Of a DNA stretch of 64,000 nt, positions 9,046 through 18,837 are shown in pieces. The position numbers were made by a program, and so were the translations under genes. The notes beneath the pieces were generated by a model, which made no database searches, was not told the DNA's origin, and was given only the letters and a program-made list of their open reading frames with translations. Source of the DNA: Granulosicoccaceae sp. 1_MG-2023. GTDB lineage: Bacteria > Pseudomonadota > Gammaproteobacteria > Granulosicoccales > Granulosicoccaceae. The stretch lies in assembly GCA_030546905.1 (NCBI GenBank), contig JAUOPI010000012.1, positions 62,001 to 126,000 of the forward strand, in the 5' to 3' direction. Numbering within the stretch: position 1 is the stretch's first letter; every line of letters begins with the position of its first letter.

Positions 9046-10233
9046 ATGACACCTTTGAAGATTATTCTTTTCAGTAACAGTTTTCTGCCGCAGGTCGGTG
9101 GTCGCGAAATCGTTGTCTATCATCTGGCCAAGGCGCTGACCGGGCTGGGGCATAACGTCCGGGTTATCAGTCCCGGCGGATTCCGCAGCGAACGCCACCG
9201 CCGTTACCCCTTTACCGTGCAGCGTTTGCCGTCGGTGCCGGGCGTGTCGCCGATTACCTCGGCGCGCTGGATTCTCAAAGCCACGATCGCGCGTTACGGC
9301 TGCGATGTGATCAACGCCCACACCACCTATACCGCCGGCTATATCGCGCTGCAGCTCAAGCGCAAATCCGGCCTGCCGCTGGTGATTACCCCGCATGGCG
9401 AGGATATTCATGTGATCCCGGAGATCGGCCACGGCCTGCGCCTGGATCCGCAGATCGAACCCTGCATCCGCGAGGTGCTGCAGGCCGCTGAGCGTTCCAC
9501 GGCAATCAGTGATTCGGTTGTGGCGTCGCTCAAGGATGCCGGTTGCGCGCCGGAGCGTATCCGCGAGATTCCCAATGGTGTGGACTTTACCCGTTTCGAC
9601 GGACACAACACGCTGGATGTGCGCAGCCGTTACGGTATAGCGCCGGACAAGCGAATTGTGCTGACCGTGGGTAACTATGTACGCCGGCGCGGACACGAAG
9701 AACTGGTGCGCGGCTGGCGAGCCATCGTCGAGGCCAATCCGCAGGCGCATCTGGTGATTGTCGGGCGCAGGACTGAGGTGCTGCAGCCGATTATCGACGA
9801 AGCCGGTATTGCAGACTCTGTGACGCTGACCGGCGGTGTGCCGCCGGTTGAACTCAATCCCGGCGGTGAGGACGTGGTCGCGGCGTTCTATCGTGAGGCC
9901 GAGGTCTATGTGGCGCCGGGCATGTCGGAAGGCTCTGAGGGCCTGTCACTGGCGCTGCTGGATGCGATGGCAGCCGGTACGGCCATTGTGGCGACGGCAA
10001 TTTCCGGTAACCGGGATGTGATTGTCGACGGTGCCAACGGCCTGATGGTCAGGCCCGGTGAGCCTTCGGCGATCGCGGAAGGCGTGAATCGTATGTTGTC
10101 CGACGAGGCCTTGCGCACCGCCTGCCGTACGCAGGCGCTCACGGATGTGCAGCCCTACAGCTGGGAGACGATTGCACAGCAGTATGTGGATACCTACCGG
10201 GAGGCCATGGCGGCGGCGCGACAGGCGGCCTGA
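9046..10233 (+). CDS. Glycosyltransferase family 4 (GT-B fold), second
   Basis: A 395-residue GT-B glycosyltransferase. It has the N-terminal FSNSFLPQVGGREIVVYHL, ITPHGEDIHVIPE in the acceptor domain, IPNGVDFTRFDG, LTVGNYVRRRGHEELVRG and the donor-site PGMSEGSEGLSLALLDAMAA with the EX7E spacing (E of SEG to D/E region). Donor sugar unknown. It closes the plus-strand EPS gene run and is followed by a bidirectional terminator. It shares about the same length and fold with the upstream enzyme but only limited identity, so it is not a recent duplicate. Confidence 0.87.
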   Translation: MTPLKIILFSNSFLPQVGGREIVVYHLAKALTGLGHNVRVISPGGFRSERHRRYPFTVQRLPSVPGVSPITSARWILKATIARYGCDVINAHTTYTAGYIALQLKRKSGLPLVITPHGEDIHVIPEIGHGLRLDPQIEPCIREVLQAAERSTAISDSVVASLKDAGCAPERIREIPNGVDFTRFDGHNTLDVRSRYGIAPDKRIVLTVGNYVRRRGHEELVRGWRAIVEANPQAHLVIVGRRTEVLQPIIDEAGIADSVTLTGGVPPVELNPGGEDVVAAFYREAEVYVAPGMSEGSEGLSLALLDAMAAGTAIVATAISGNRDVIVDGANGLMVRPGEPSAIAEGVNRMLSDEALRTACRTQALTDVQPYSWETIAQQYVDTYREAMAAARQAA

Positions 10234-10250
10234 GGCGTTTTGTGAGGATA

Positions 10251-10279
10251 AAAAAACCGGCCCTTGAGGCCGGTTTTTT
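10251..10279. terminator. Bidirectional terminator between converging genes
   Basis: AAAAAACCGGCC, a CTTGA loop and GGCCGGTTTTTTT form a symmetrical hairpin with A-tract and T-tract. It can terminate the glycosyltransferase from the left and the WecA-like gene from the right. Confidence 0.88.
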
Positions 10280-10290
10280 TGTGCCTGCGT

Positions 10291-11967
10291 TTACAGTGGC
10301 AGGCGTAGTTCGAAGTTAAACAGACCCAGTCCGCGCAGGGCAATAATCGTCAGCGTGATCCAGACCGCTTTGCCGAGCAGGTCGACGCGTTTTTTGCGCT
10401 CGACCAGCATCAGCTCGGTGCCGTAGAGAATGATGCACAGCACCACGATAAACACATTGACGTTAAATCCGCCCACGTGTTCGGTGGTCTGGCTGAAGAT
10501 CAGCGATGCGACCACCACGAACATCAGCAGATAATCGAGTGCGGTGACGTCGAACTCTTCCTTGCGCCGGCGCGGGGAGAAGCGGATCGCGACGAAAATC
10601 GCCAGCCCCACGGCCGCGTAGAAGATGAACTCGATATAGCCGATCCACTCGTTGTGCCAGGTCGGACGGTCAAGTACCGAGAGGTAGATAACGAACACGG
10701 CGGTGGTGTAGATGATTGAGCGGCGCATGGCGCCGTTCAGCGGATTGCCGCGCAGCAGGGCCAGCAGGGCCAGCAGAATCGACAGGCCCAATGCCACCCA
10801 GCCGAAGTCGCGCGGCACGTTGTTGAGCCAGATTGCGACGGCGACCAGATAGAAGGGGATGGCCAGCTCGAGAAAGCGCCGCGGGGCCGAGACCAGCAGG
10901 CCGCTGTTTCCGACGGCGTTGATGCCGCGGAAAATAAACTGATGCGCGCCGGCCCGGTTGGCTTTCCAGCCGGTCTGTTCAGACCAGGACAGGAAAAAGA
11001 AGATAAAAATCGCCACCGTCAGATAGAACAGCAGAATGATCCAGTCGTTGGCTTCGCGCAGCCACAGGCCGGCGATCACCAGAAAGGTGTGCATCGAGTA
11101 GATCACGACCACGGATTCTTTGTGGGCAAAGCCGCGTTCGAGCAGGCGGTGGTGGATATGGTTTTTGGTCGCCAGAAAGGGATTGCGTCCGCTGGAGACG
11201 CGCTTCCAGAGTACGGTAATGATGTCGATGACGGGCACGCCCAGCAGCAGGAGCGCGACCGAGGGACTGAGCGAGCGGTCGATGACCTGGGTCAGCAGTA
11301 CGGTCAGAAAGCCCAGGGTGAAGCCCAGAAACTGGCTGCCGCCGTCCCCCATAAAGACCCTGGCCGGATGCGTGTTGTAGCGCAGAAAGCCGAGAATGCC
11401 GCCGATCGCGCCGAAGGCGATGGTAATGGCCAGCGAGCCGTCACTGGCCAGATAGGCCAGCAGCGACAGCGCCGCAAGGCTTGCCAGTGATTCACCGCCG
11501 GCCAGTCCGTCCAGTCCGTCGGAGTGGTTGATTGCGTTGATCATGCCGATCAGTGCCACCGCCGTGAACGGGCGGCCGATATAACCGGGCAGCTCCCAGT
11601 CGATAATCGGAATATGCGAGACCCACAGATCGCCGTAAGTCACCACCGGAATGACCGCGATGATCTGACCGATGAACTTGGTGTAGTGGCCCATCTCGCG
11701 GTGATCGTCGAGCGCGCCGAAGATCAGCAGCACGATGCAGCCGAAGATATAGGTCTGCACCAGATTGTCTAAAGGCGCGATGATGATGACCGGCAACAGG
11801 GCGCCGCTGATGATGCCCCAGCCGCCGACCCTGGGTACAGGTTTAAGGTGCACTTTCCGCGGGTCGGGTTCGTCCATCATGCCGAGTTTCGGCGCGGCGT
11901 TAATCATCAACGGTGTGATGCCGAGGCTGATCATGGTCGAGGCAGCGATTAGGAATAGGTAATTCAT
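10291..11967 (-). CDS. WecA/MraY-family polyprenyl-phosphate sugar-1-phosphate transferase with extra C-terminal membrane domain
   Basis: A 558-residue inner-membrane enzyme expected to load a sugar phosphate onto undecaprenyl phosphate, starting EPS or O-antigen repeat units. Family motifs are MMDEPDPRKVHLKPVPRVGG, NHSDGLDGLAGG, FMGDGGSQFLGF with the catalytic Asp, and KNHIHHRLLERG, the His-rich loop of the WecA group. Family members are usually 330-370 residues. Here about 200 residues with several more membrane helices follow, a long variant of unknown purpose. The start was taken at the ATG of MNYLFLIAAS. An in-frame TTG 14 codons upstream adds only polar residues. The gene runs opposite to the EPS genes. 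Confidence 0.85.
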   Translation of the reverse strand: MNYLFLIAASTMISLGITPLMINAAPKLGMMDEPDPRKVHLKPVPRVGGWGIISGALLPVIIIAPLDNLVQTYIFGCIVLLIFGALDDHREMGHYTKFIGQIIAVIPVVTYGDLWVSHIPIIDWELPGYIGRPFTAVALIGMINAINHSDGLDGLAGGESLASLAALSLLAYLASDGSLAITIAFGAIGGILGFLRYNTHPARVFMGDGGSQFLGFTLGFLTVLLTQVIDRSLSPSVALLLLGVPVIDIITVLWKRVSSGRNPFLATKNHIHHRLLERGFAHKESVVVIYSMHTFLVIAGLWLREANDWIILLFYLTVAIFIFFFLSWSEQTGWKANRAGAHQFIFRGINAVGNSGLLVSAPRRFLELAIPFYLVAVAIWLNNVPRDFGWVALGLSILLALLALLRGNPLNGAMRRSIIYTTAVFVIYLSVLDRPTWHNEWIGYIEFIFYAAVGLAIFVAIRFSPRRRKEEFDVTALDYLLMFVVVASLIFSQTTEHVGGFNVNVFIVVLCIILYGTELMLVERKKRVDLLGKAVWITLTIIALRGLGLFNFELRLPL

Positions 11968-12220
11968 TAACTCTGTATTGTCCGGGTCAGTGCTGGGAGG
12001 GCGAAGCAATGTACTGAAGGATAGACGTCGCCCCGTATACTATCAGTTAATTATCCGATTGTTTTAAAACGTATCGTAAAACATGTGCTTAGTGGATCTT
12101 TGCACAGTGCTTTAAGAGGCGCGGTGAAGAATTCACCGTCGCACCTTATGGAGAGGGTTTCGGCAGGGAGGCCTGTCCGCGTAAGAAAATTCTGCGGACA
12201 GGGGTTACGCGTCCTGGCGT

Positions 12221-13126
12221 TTAGCTGGTGAGCAGGAACTCAACCAGCGCTTTCTGGGCGTGCAGGCGGTTGCCGGCTTCTTCCCAGACCACGCTTTGCG
12301 GGCCGTCAATAACAGAGGCGCTGACTTCCTCGCCGCGATGGGCAGGCAGACAGTGCATGAACATGGCGTCGCTGTGCGCCACGGCCATGACCGAATCGTC
12401 GACACAGTAGCCGCTGAAGTCGTTCTCGCGTTTTTTCTTTTCTTCTTCCATGCCCATGCTGGCCCAGACGTCGGTGACGATCAGGTCTGCATCACGGCAG
12501 GCGTCATGGATGTCCTGCAATACGGTGACACGGCTGCCGGCGGCCTTGAGCAGGGTTTCATCGGGTTCGTAACCGGCCGGACAGGCCACGCGCAGCTCGA
12601 AATCCAGCAACATGGCCAGATTGATGTAGGAGTTGCACATATTGTTGCCGTCGCCGACCCAGCAAACGGTTTTGCCCTGAATGTCGCCGCGTTGATCAAA
12701 CCAGGTCTGCATATCGGCGAGCATCTGGCAGGGGTGCAGATAGTCCGTCAGACCGTTGATCACGGGAATGCTCGAAGCGGCGGCAAAGCGTTCCAGCCCG
12801 GCGTGGGAGTAGGTGCGGATCATGACCGCATCGACCATTTCCGAGAGCACCTTGGCGGTGTCTTCCATGGGTTCGCCGCGGCCCAGCTGGGAGTTGTCCG
12901 ACGAGAGGTAAATCGCGTGACCGCCGAGCTGGGTCATGCCGGCTTCAAAGGAGACCCGCGTGCGTGTCGAGGATTTCTCGAAAATCATCGCCAGTGTTTT
13001 ATTCGCCAGCGGGGTGATTTGTTCACCACGTTGGCGGGCGAGTTTGAGCTCGCTGGCACGTGCCAGAATCCGGCGGAACTCAGTGGCGGTCAGGTCGTCT
13101 TCACGGAGAAAGTGTCTGATTGTCAT
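12221..13126 (-). CDS. argF: Ornithine carbamoyltransferase
   Basis: A 301-residue cytoplasmic enzyme condensing carbamoyl phosphate with ornithine to citrulline in arginine synthesis. It shows the carbamoyl-phosphate motif [24 protein letters not shown] and the ornithine-binding, catalytic [11 protein letters not shown]. Length is normal for anabolic ArgF. It starts 15 bases after argD ends, so argD-argF form an operon read right to left. The 250 bases beyond its stop hold short inverted repeats but no clear T-tract. Confidence 0.95.
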   Translation of the reverse strand: MTIRHFLREDDLTATEFRRILARASELKLARQRGEQITPLANKTLAMIFEKSSTRTRVSFEAGMTQLGGHAIYLSSDNSQLGRGEPMEDTAKVLSEMVDAVMIRTYSHAGLERFAAASSIPVINGLTDYLHPCQMLADMQTWFDQRGDIQGKTVCWVGDGNNMCNSYINLAMLLDFELRVACPAGYEPDETLLKAAGSRVTVLQDIHDACRDADLIVTDVWASMGMEEEKKKRENDFSGYCVDDSVMAVAHSDAMFMHCLPAHRGEEVSASVIDGPQSVVWEEAGNRLHAQKALVEFLLTS

Positions 13127-13141
13127 GATGCAGCGGGCCGC

Positions 13142-14332
13142 TCAGGCGGCAGAGTGAACGCTTTTCAGAAAGCCGGTAACAAGGGCGCAGACCTTTTCGC
13201 TGAGCAGGTCTGCTTCTTCGTCGCTGAGGATGTACGGCGGCAGCAGGCGTATGACTTTGCCGGCCGTGACATTGAGCAGGATACCGGCATCAACGCCGGC
13301 CTGCATCAGCTGTGCACAGTCGTGTTCCAGTTCAACGCCGATCATCAGGCCGCGGCCGCGGATGTCGGCGACGCCGTCCAGGTCCGCCAGCTCAGCGCGC
13401 AGTCGGTTGAGAATCCGCTCGCCGAGTTCGCCGGCGCGGGCGACCAGCTTGTCTTCGTCCATGGTGCGGATCACGGTGGTGGCCGCGGCACAGGCCAGCG
13501 GGTTACCACCGAAGGTGCTGCCGTGTGTGCCGGGTGAGAGGATCTCTGCGGCATCACCGCGGGCCAGACAGGCGCCGACCGGGAAACCGTTACCCAGCGC
13601 TTTGGCACTGGTCAGCACGTCCGGATGTGCATCCTCGTGCATCCAGGCAAACCATTGCCCGGTACGGCCCATGCCGGACTGAATTTCGTCGACCATCATC
13701 AGCCAGCCGTTTTTATCGCAGATCTCACGGACCGCGGCCAGATAGCCTTCATCGGGTACGATAATGCCGCCTTCGCCCTGAACCGGTTCGAGCAGCACGG
13801 CAACCACGTTGCGGCTGTTCTCGGCAATCTGTTGCAGCGCCGCGCTGTTGTTGTAGGGGGCGCGGATAAAGCCTTGTACCAGCGGTTCAAAGCCTGCCTG
13901 AATCTTGCGGTTGCCGGTGGCGCTGAGCGTGGCCATGGTGCGGCCGTGAAAGGAGCCTTCCATGACGACGATGGCCGGATTGCTGATGCCGCGTTTGTTG
14001 CCGTAAAGCCGCGCCAGCTTGATGGCCGCTTCATTGGCTTCGGCGCCGGAGTTGCAGATAAAGGCGCTGTCCATACGCGCATGGCTGCAAAGCGCTTCGC
14101 CGAGTTGGTCCTGCAGCGGGATGCGGTAGATATTCGAGGTGTGAATCAGCTTGCCGGCTTGTTCACAGATCGCGCGGCTCACTGCCGGATGGGCGTGCCC
14201 GAGTGCGCAGACGGCGATGCCGCCGAGTGCATCGAGATAACGGTTACCGTCCAGGTCGTAGACCCAGGCCCCCTCGCCATGAGAGAGCGCAAGTGCCAGA
14301 CGGTTGTAGGTGTGCATGAGTGCAGACATCAA
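13142..14332 (-). CDS. argD: Acetylornithine aminotransferase
   Basis: A 396-residue PLP-dependent class III aminotransferase that makes N-acetylornithine (and can serve as succinyldiaminopimelate aminotransferase). Motifs include ALGGIAVCALGHAHP, FICNSGAEANEAAIKLAR, MMVDEIQSGMGRTG with the PLP-contacting Asp, and LTSAKALGNGFPVGA with the Schiff-base lysine. ArgF lies immediately downstream, which supports ArgD over GABA or ornithine aminotransferases of the same fold. The upstream gap of 246 bases to the divergent amidotransferase gene must hold both promoters. Confidence 0.93.
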   Translation of the reverse strand: MMSALMHTYNRLALALSHGEGAWVYDLDGNRYLDALGGIAVCALGHAHPAVSRAICEQAGKLIHTSNIYRIPLQDQLGEALCSHARMDSAFICNSGAEANEAAIKLARLYGNKRGISNPAIVVMEGSFHGRTMATLSATGNRKIQAGFEPLVQGFIRAPYNNSAALQQIAENSRNVVAVLLEPVQGEGGIIVPDEGYLAAVREICDKNGWLMMVDEIQSGMGRTGQWFAWMHEDAHPDVLTSAKALGNGFPVGACLARGDAAEILSPGTHGSTFGGNPLACAAATTVIRTMDEDKLVARAGELGERILNRLRAELADLDGVADIRGRGLMIGVELEHDCAQLMQAGVDAGILLNVTAGKVIRLLPPYILSDEEADLLSEKVCALVTGFLKSVHSAA

Positions 14333-14578
14333 TTCTATCCTTTTGCAACACGCAAAGGGCTATCGAAAAACCTTTGAGGCTACACGAATCGCCGCTATTA
14401 ATCCACTTTACGACAAGCCCGCGCGGGCCGCTGTCCTGTCTCGCCCGATCCGATCAGTGCGCTGACACGGACAACTGGGCGTTAATTCTTTAAACTGCGT
14501 GGCCTTAAGTTTAGTGTAAGGTCCATCGACTCGCCGGCGCGGCCGGCGGCGCGGACTAATAACGGGGAGACTTTTACC

Positions 14579-16372
14579 GTGTGCGGAATTTGCGGCATCT
14601 ACCGATTTGACTCGACAGCGCCGGAGCAGGGGCTGTTAAGGCGCATGTTGGCGCCGATTGAAAAACGGGGGCCGGACGATGAGGGGATTCATCTGCAGGG
14701 GCCGGTGGGCTTGGGGCACCGGCGGCTCTCCATTATTGACCTGTCGGCCCGTGCGCATCAGCCGATGGTCGATGAGGCCAGTGGTCTGGCGATTGTCTAT
14801 AACGGCAGTATTTACAATTACCCGGCGCTGCGCGAGGAGCTGATCGGGCTTGGTCACCAGTTCAGCTCGAACGGCGACACGGAAGTGATCCTGCGCGCCT
14901 ACGCCCAGTGGGGTGAGAGTTTTGTCAGCCGTCTGGCCGGTATGTTTGCCTTTGCAATCTGGGACCCGCGCGACCAGAGCCTGTTTATTGCGCGTGACCG
15001 GATGGGTGTTAAACCGCTTTATTTCAGTCAGGTGCAGGGCGCTTTCCTGTTCGGTTCCAATACCCAATCGGTGCTGGCCAGCGGCCTGGTCGGCACAGAG
15101 CTGGATCCGGTCGGCCTGCATCACCAGCTGACCCTGCATGCGGTGGTGCCGGCGCCGACAACGATTTTGTCGCAGGTGCGCAAGGTGCGGCCCGGCTTCA
15201 CCATGCGGGTACGCGCCGACGGCACGGTCAGTGAACGTCGTTACTGGTCATTGCAGGCCCGCCGTCCGGCCGTGGCGCGCACTGATGAAGAATGGGTCGA
15301 GGCCATTCACGAGGCGCTTAAACTCTCGGTCAAACGCCGCAAGGACATCGCCGATGTGCCGGTTGGTGTGTTGCTGTCCGGCGGGCTGGATTCGAGTTTG
15401 CTGGTCGGCCTGCTGGCCGAGGCCGGCTACGAAAACCTCAAAACCTTTACGGTCGGTTTCGATGATCAGCCCGAAGAGAAGGGCAGTGAGTTCGAGTATT
15501 CCGATCCGGTTGCCGAGCGCTTTGCCACCGAGCATTACAAATTCCATGTGCCCAATAATGAGCTGATCGACCGCTTGCCCGAGGCCATCGACAATATGGC
15601 CGAGCCGATGGTCGGTCAGGATGCGATCGGCTTTTATCTGCTCGGCGAGCAGGTCTCACGGGAAGTGAAGGTCGTGCAATCGGGGCAGGGCGCGGATGAG
15701 GTGTTCGGCGGTTATTTCTGGTATCCGCAGATGCACGAAGCGCGTGACGAAGCTGATTTGCCGCGCTTTGCCAGCCGCTATTTCGATCGCAGTCACGAAG
15801 ACTGGCTGGCTACGGTCGACAGCCGTTATCACCCGCCCGGCGATCCCACTTCGGCGCTGATCGGCTCACGCCTGGCCGACAGTCTCGGCGATCAGTTTAT
15901 CGACCGGGTCCTGCAGCTGGATGTGACCACGCTGATTGTCGATGACCCGGTCAAGCGCGTGGACAATATGACCATGGCCTGGGGGCTGGAGGCGCGGGTG
16001 CCGTTTCTCGATCATGAGCTGGTCGAGCTGGCCGCCTCGATGCCGCCGTCACTGAAGCTGCGCGACGGCGGCAAGTATGCGCTCAAGAAGATTGCGCGGG
16101 GGCTGGTGCCGGACAGCGTGATTGACCGGCCGAAAGGTTATTTCCCGGTGCCGGCGCTGAAGTTTGTGCGCGGACCGTTTCTGGATTTTATGTGCGACAT
16201 CCTTAACTCGCAGGCCTGTCGCGAGCGCGGTCTGTTCAAGCGGGCGATGGTCGATAAGCTTCTGTCAGAGCCGGATCAGCACTTCACCAAGCTGCAGGGC
16301 AGTAAGCTCTGGCATATTGCCTTGTTGGAATTGTGGTTGCAGAAACACATCGATACAGTGCGCAGCGCTTGA
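14579..16372 (+). CDS. Asparagine-synthase-like amidotransferase, N-acetylglutaminylglutamine amide type
   Basis: A 597-residue glutamine-dependent amidotransferase. Cys2 (MCGICGIYRF) is the class II glutaminase nucleophile, and the synthetase half has the PP-loop VLLSGGLDSSLLVGLL. Several stretches (TLHAVVPAPTTILSQV, DDPVKRVDNMTMAWGLEARV, IDRPKGYFPVPALK) are those I know from the Pseudomonas enzyme forming N-acetylglutaminylglutamine amide, an osmolyte, more than from E. coli AsnB. It starts with GTG behind GGGGAG. The usual partner gene (an acetyltransferase-ligase fusion) is not adjacent; grxD follows. Subfamily assignment is moderately firm; plain asparagine synthetase remains possible. 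Confidence 0.75.
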   Translation: MCGICGIYRFDSTAPEQGLLRRMLAPIEKRGPDDEGIHLQGPVGLGHRRLSIIDLSARAHQPMVDEASGLAIVYNGSIYNYPALREELIGLGHQFSSNGDTEVILRAYAQWGESFVSRLAGMFAFAIWDPRDQSLFIARDRMGVKPLYFSQVQGAFLFGSNTQSVLASGLVGTELDPVGLHHQLTLHAVVPAPTTILSQVRKVRPGFTMRVRADGTVSERRYWSLQARRPAVARTDEEWVEAIHEALKLSVKRRKDIADVPVGVLLSGGLDSSLLVGLLAEAGYENLKTFTVGFDDQPEEKGSEFEYSDPVAERFATEHYKFHVPNNELIDRLPEAIDNMAEPMVGQDAIGFYLLGEQVSREVKVVQSGQGADEVFGGYFWYPQMHEARDEADLPRFASRYFDRSHEDWLATVDSRYHPPGDPTSALIGSRLADSLGDQFIDRVLQLDVTTLIVDDPVKRVDNMTMAWGLEARVPFLDHELVELAASMPPSLKLRDGGKYALKKIARGLVPDSVIDRPKGYFPVPALKFVRGPFLDFMCDILNSQACRERGLFKRAMVDKLLSEPDQHFTKLQGSKLWHIALLELWLQKHIDTVRSA

Positions 16373-16399
16373 GGAGAAGACGCGGCCGGAACTCTCGGT

Positions 16400-16405
16400 T
16401 ATAAT
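16400..16405 (+). promoter_or_regulatory. Candidate -10 element for grxD
   Basis: A perfect TATAAT lies inside a small inverted repeat (CTCGG, eight bases, CCGAG). It is about 87 bases before the grxD start and just after the upstream stop. No good -35 is seen at the normal distance. Confidence 0.4.
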
Positions 16406-16491
16406 TCCGAGTCAAATGCTAGGTTATAGCGCCGCTCCGCTTGTCGCGGGGTGTTGCTGATTTTATTTTCGATAAAGATTCTGGGGTAGTT

Positions 16492-16821
16492 ATGGACGTA
16501 TTGGACCGTATCCGTGAACAGGTTGAAAGCAATCCTGTGGTGATTTACATGAAAGGCACACCGCAGATGCCGATGTGCGGTTTTTCCAGCCGTGCGGTCG
16601 AAGCGCTGAAATCCTGTGAGCGTGAGTTTGCCTATGTCAATGTGATCGCTGATCCGGAGATTTTCGAGAATCTGCCGCGTTTCGCTGACTGGCCGACCTT
16701 CCCGCAGCTTTACATCAACGGTGAGCTGGTCGGTGGCTGCGATATTACGCTGGAAATGGCCGAATCGGGCGAGCTGCAAAAAGCCGTTCAGGCCGCAGTG
16801 GACAGCGCTGACAAAGCCTGA
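16492..16821 (+). CDS. grxD: Monothiol glutaredoxin, Grx4 family
   Basis: A 109-residue cytoplasmic monothiol glutaredoxin that binds and transfers [2Fe-2S] clusters with glutathione. It has KGTPQMPMCGFSSRAVEAL with the CGFS active site, WPTFPQLYINGELVGGCDI (cis-Pro and GG) and normal length. The ATG at 16492 was chosen because it gives the standard N-terminus MDVLDRIREQV; an upstream in-frame start would add 17 unconserved residues. It forms a single-gene unit ending in a bidirectional terminator. Confidence 0.95.
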   Translation: MDVLDRIREQVESNPVVIYMKGTPQMPMCGFSSRAVEALKSCEREFAYVNVIADPEIFENLPRFADWPTFPQLYINGELVGGCDITLEMAESGELQKAVQAAVDSADKA

Positions 16822-16859
16822 ATCAAGACCCTGCCGGGCGGACGTCCGGCAGCGGCGAC

Positions 16860-16889
16860 AAAAAAGCCGGCATTTGCCGGCTTTTTTTA
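16860..16889. terminator. Bidirectional terminator between grxD and rnt
   Basis: AAAAAAGCCGGCA, a TTT loop and TGCCGGCTTTTTTT form a symmetrical hairpin flanked by A and T runs, serving grxD from the left and rnt from the right. Confidence 0.88.
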
Positions 16890-16892
16890 TGA

Positions 16893-17543
16893 CTACTGTT
16901 GTTGCTGCTGTTGTTGGTCGCTGCCGCGGTGCAGGGATTCCCAGCGGTTGATGATATGGCAGAACAGCTCGGCCGTTTTACGGGTGTCGTAAACCGCCGA
17001 ATGGGCTTCTTCGGTGTTCCAGCTCAGACCGGCGGCTTTGACCGCGCGGGCCAGCACTGTCTGGCCCAGTGCCAGACCGCTCAGCGAGACCGTGTCGAAG
17101 TTGCTGAAGGGGTGAAAGGGATTGCGTTTGATGCCGGCGCGTTCCACGGCGGCATTCAGAAAACTCAGATCAAAAAAAGCGTTGTGGCCGACCAGAATCG
17201 CCCGCGTGCAGTTTTCTTCTTTCAGTGCCTCGCGTACCGGCTTGAAGATGTAGCCCAGCGCATCCTGTTCGGTGCGCGCCGCACGTAGCGGATGCCAGGG
17301 ATCAATACCGTTGATTTCCAGTGATTTTTCTTCGATATTCGCGCCGTCGAAGGGGATGACATGGGTGCTGACGGTCTGATAGGGCTCGATTTCGCCCTGA
17401 TCGTTGAAGCGCAGCATGACTGCCGCTATCTCCAGCAGTGCGTCGGTGCGGGCATTGAAACCGCCGGTTTCGACGTCAACAACCACGGGCAGGTAACCGC
17501 GGAAGCGGTCGCACATTTTAGTGGCTTTGCCGGCCTGATACAT
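16893..17543 (-). CDS. rnt: Ribonuclease T
   Basis: A 216-residue 3'-to-5' exoribonuclease of the DEDDh family that trims tRNA and 23S rRNA ends. It has [20 protein letters not shown] (first Asp/Glu pair), [31 protein letters not shown] and [17 protein letters not shown] with the His-Asp end of the site. The N-terminus aligns with E. coli RNase T at its first Met. The C-terminus carries seven consecutive glutamines encoded by mixed CAG/CAA codons, absent from E. coli RNase T. This low-complexity tail is probably dispensable. Confidence 0.95.
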   Translation of the reverse strand: MYQAGKATKMCDRFRGYLPVVVDVETGGFNARTDALLEIAAVMLRFNDQGEIEPYQTVSTHVIPFDGANIEEKSLEINGIDPWHPLRAARTEQDALGYIFKPVREALKEENCTRAILVGHNAFFDLSFLNAAVERAGIKRNPFHPFSNFDTVSLSGLALGQTVLARAVKAAGLSWNTEEAHSAVYDTRKTAELFCHIINRWESLHRGSDQQQQQQQ

Positions 17544-17669
17544 AGTTTTGCCTTTATCCGCGCGGCACGCAGAGGTCGCTGTTCAAGAAGAAGTGTGCCA
17601 GAAAGTGTACACGGTTTTGCCGCGCCTGTGTTTGCCGGCGAGGTGTTTGCCCCGCCGACGCAGGCGTTT

Positions 17670-18710
17670 TCAGCCGGCATTGTCCTGCAATTGCCAGCTC
17701 AGGGTCTCACCGGCTTTCATCGGCACCACTTCGCCATCGCCGAAGGGATAGCTGTCCGGCACCTGCCATTGGCATTTGCGCAGGGTGATGGTGTCGCTGT
17801 TGCGCGGCAGGCCGTAGAAGTCGGCGCCGTGCAGGCTGGCGAAGCCTTCGAGCTTGTCCAGCGCGTTCTGTTCTTCGAACACCTCGGCATAGAGTTCGAT
17901 TGCCGCGTGGGCCGAATACATGCCGGCGCAGCCGCAGGCGGTCTCTTTGGCGTGGCGTCCGTGCGGGGCGCTGTCGGTGCCGAGAAAGAACTTCGGATTG
18001 CCGCTGGTGGCCACTTCGACCAGCTTCTGCCGGTGTGTGTCGCGTTTGATAATCGGCAGGCAGTAAAAATGCGGTTTGATACCGCCGACGAGCATGTGGT
18101 TGCGGTTGTAACGGATGTGTTGCGGGGTGATGGTGGCACCCACATTATCCGGTGCCGACAGCACAAACTCGGCTGCCTCGCGGGTTGTAATATGTTCGAG
18201 GACGATGCGCAGCTGCGGAAAGTCGCGGACCAGCTCACGCAGGGTGCGCTCGATAAAAATGCCTTCGCGGTCAAAGATATCCACGTCCGGGTCGACCACT
18301 TCACCGTGCAGGCACAGCACCAGTCCGGCTTCCTGCATGGCTTCGAAAACCGGATAAATGGCTTTGATGTCGGACACGCCGGCCGCGGAGTTGGTGGTGG
18401 CGCCGGCCGGGTACAGCTTGCAGGCTTTGACGAAACCGCTGGCGGCGGCTTTTTTGATTTCCTCGGCGCTGGTGCCGGCGGTCAGGTAGAGTGTCATCAG
18501 CGGCTCAAACTGCAAGCCCGGGTCAAGCGCGTCGAGAATGCGTTGGCGGTAGGCGCTGGCCAGTTCGGTGGTGGTCACCGGCGGTTGTAAGTTGGGCATT
18601 ACGATGGCGCGGGCAAACTGCCTTGCGGTGTGGTTGACCACGGCGGCCAGTGAGGCGCCGTCGCGCAGATGCAGATGCCAGTCGTCGGGGCGGGTCAGTG
18701 TGAGCGTCAT
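17670..18710 (-). CDS. pyrC: Dihydroorotase
   Basis: A 346-residue zinc enzyme that closes carbamoyl aspartate to dihydroorotate in pyrimidine synthesis. It has the metal motif [22 protein letters not shown], a carboxylated-lysine region [20 protein letters not shown] and [16 protein letters not shown]. This is the short class II dihydroorotase as in E. coli (348 residues). The start at 18710 gives [18 protein letters not shown]; a longer reading adds 29 residues not expected in the family. Divergent from the membrane-protein gene at 18838. Confidence 0.95.
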   Translation of the reverse strand: MTLTLTRPDDWHLHLRDGASLAAVVNHTARQFARAIVMPNLQPPVTTTELASAYRQRILDALDPGLQFEPLMTLYLTAGTSAEEIKKAAASGFVKACKLYPAGATTNSAAGVSDIKAIYPVFEAMQEAGLVLCLHGEVVDPDVDIFDREGIFIERTLRELVRDFPQLRIVLEHITTREAAEFVLSAPDNVGATITPQHIRYNRNHMLVGGIKPHFYCLPIIKRDTHRQKLVEVATSGNPKFFLGTDSAPHGRHAKETACGCAGMYSAHAAIELYAEVFEEQNALDKLEGFASLHGADFYGLPRNSDTITLRKCQWQVPDSYPFGDGEVVPMKAGETLSWQLQDNAG

Positions 18711-18837
18711 GAGTAGTCCAGTGCTGCGGGTAAAGTGGCCGTCGGCGGCCGCGATCACAATATTTTTCTGTGCAATTCCGATATTATGCCACGTCATGTC
18801 AAGGGCGCCAGCCGGGCGCCGGAACCGGAGAGGACGA

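Noticed and set aside
12260-13537. Plus-strand frame of 425 codons across argF and argD
   Set aside because: It spans two well-recognised enzymes on the other strand and shows no motif of its own.
13142-14332. Ectoine biosynthesis aminotransferase EctB
   Set aside because: Adjacent to argF and with acetylornithine aminotransferase wording; no ectA or ectC nearby.
17361-18590. Plus-strand frame of 409 codons across rnt and pyrC
   Set aside because: Antisense shadow; both minus-strand proteins have complete catalytic motifs.
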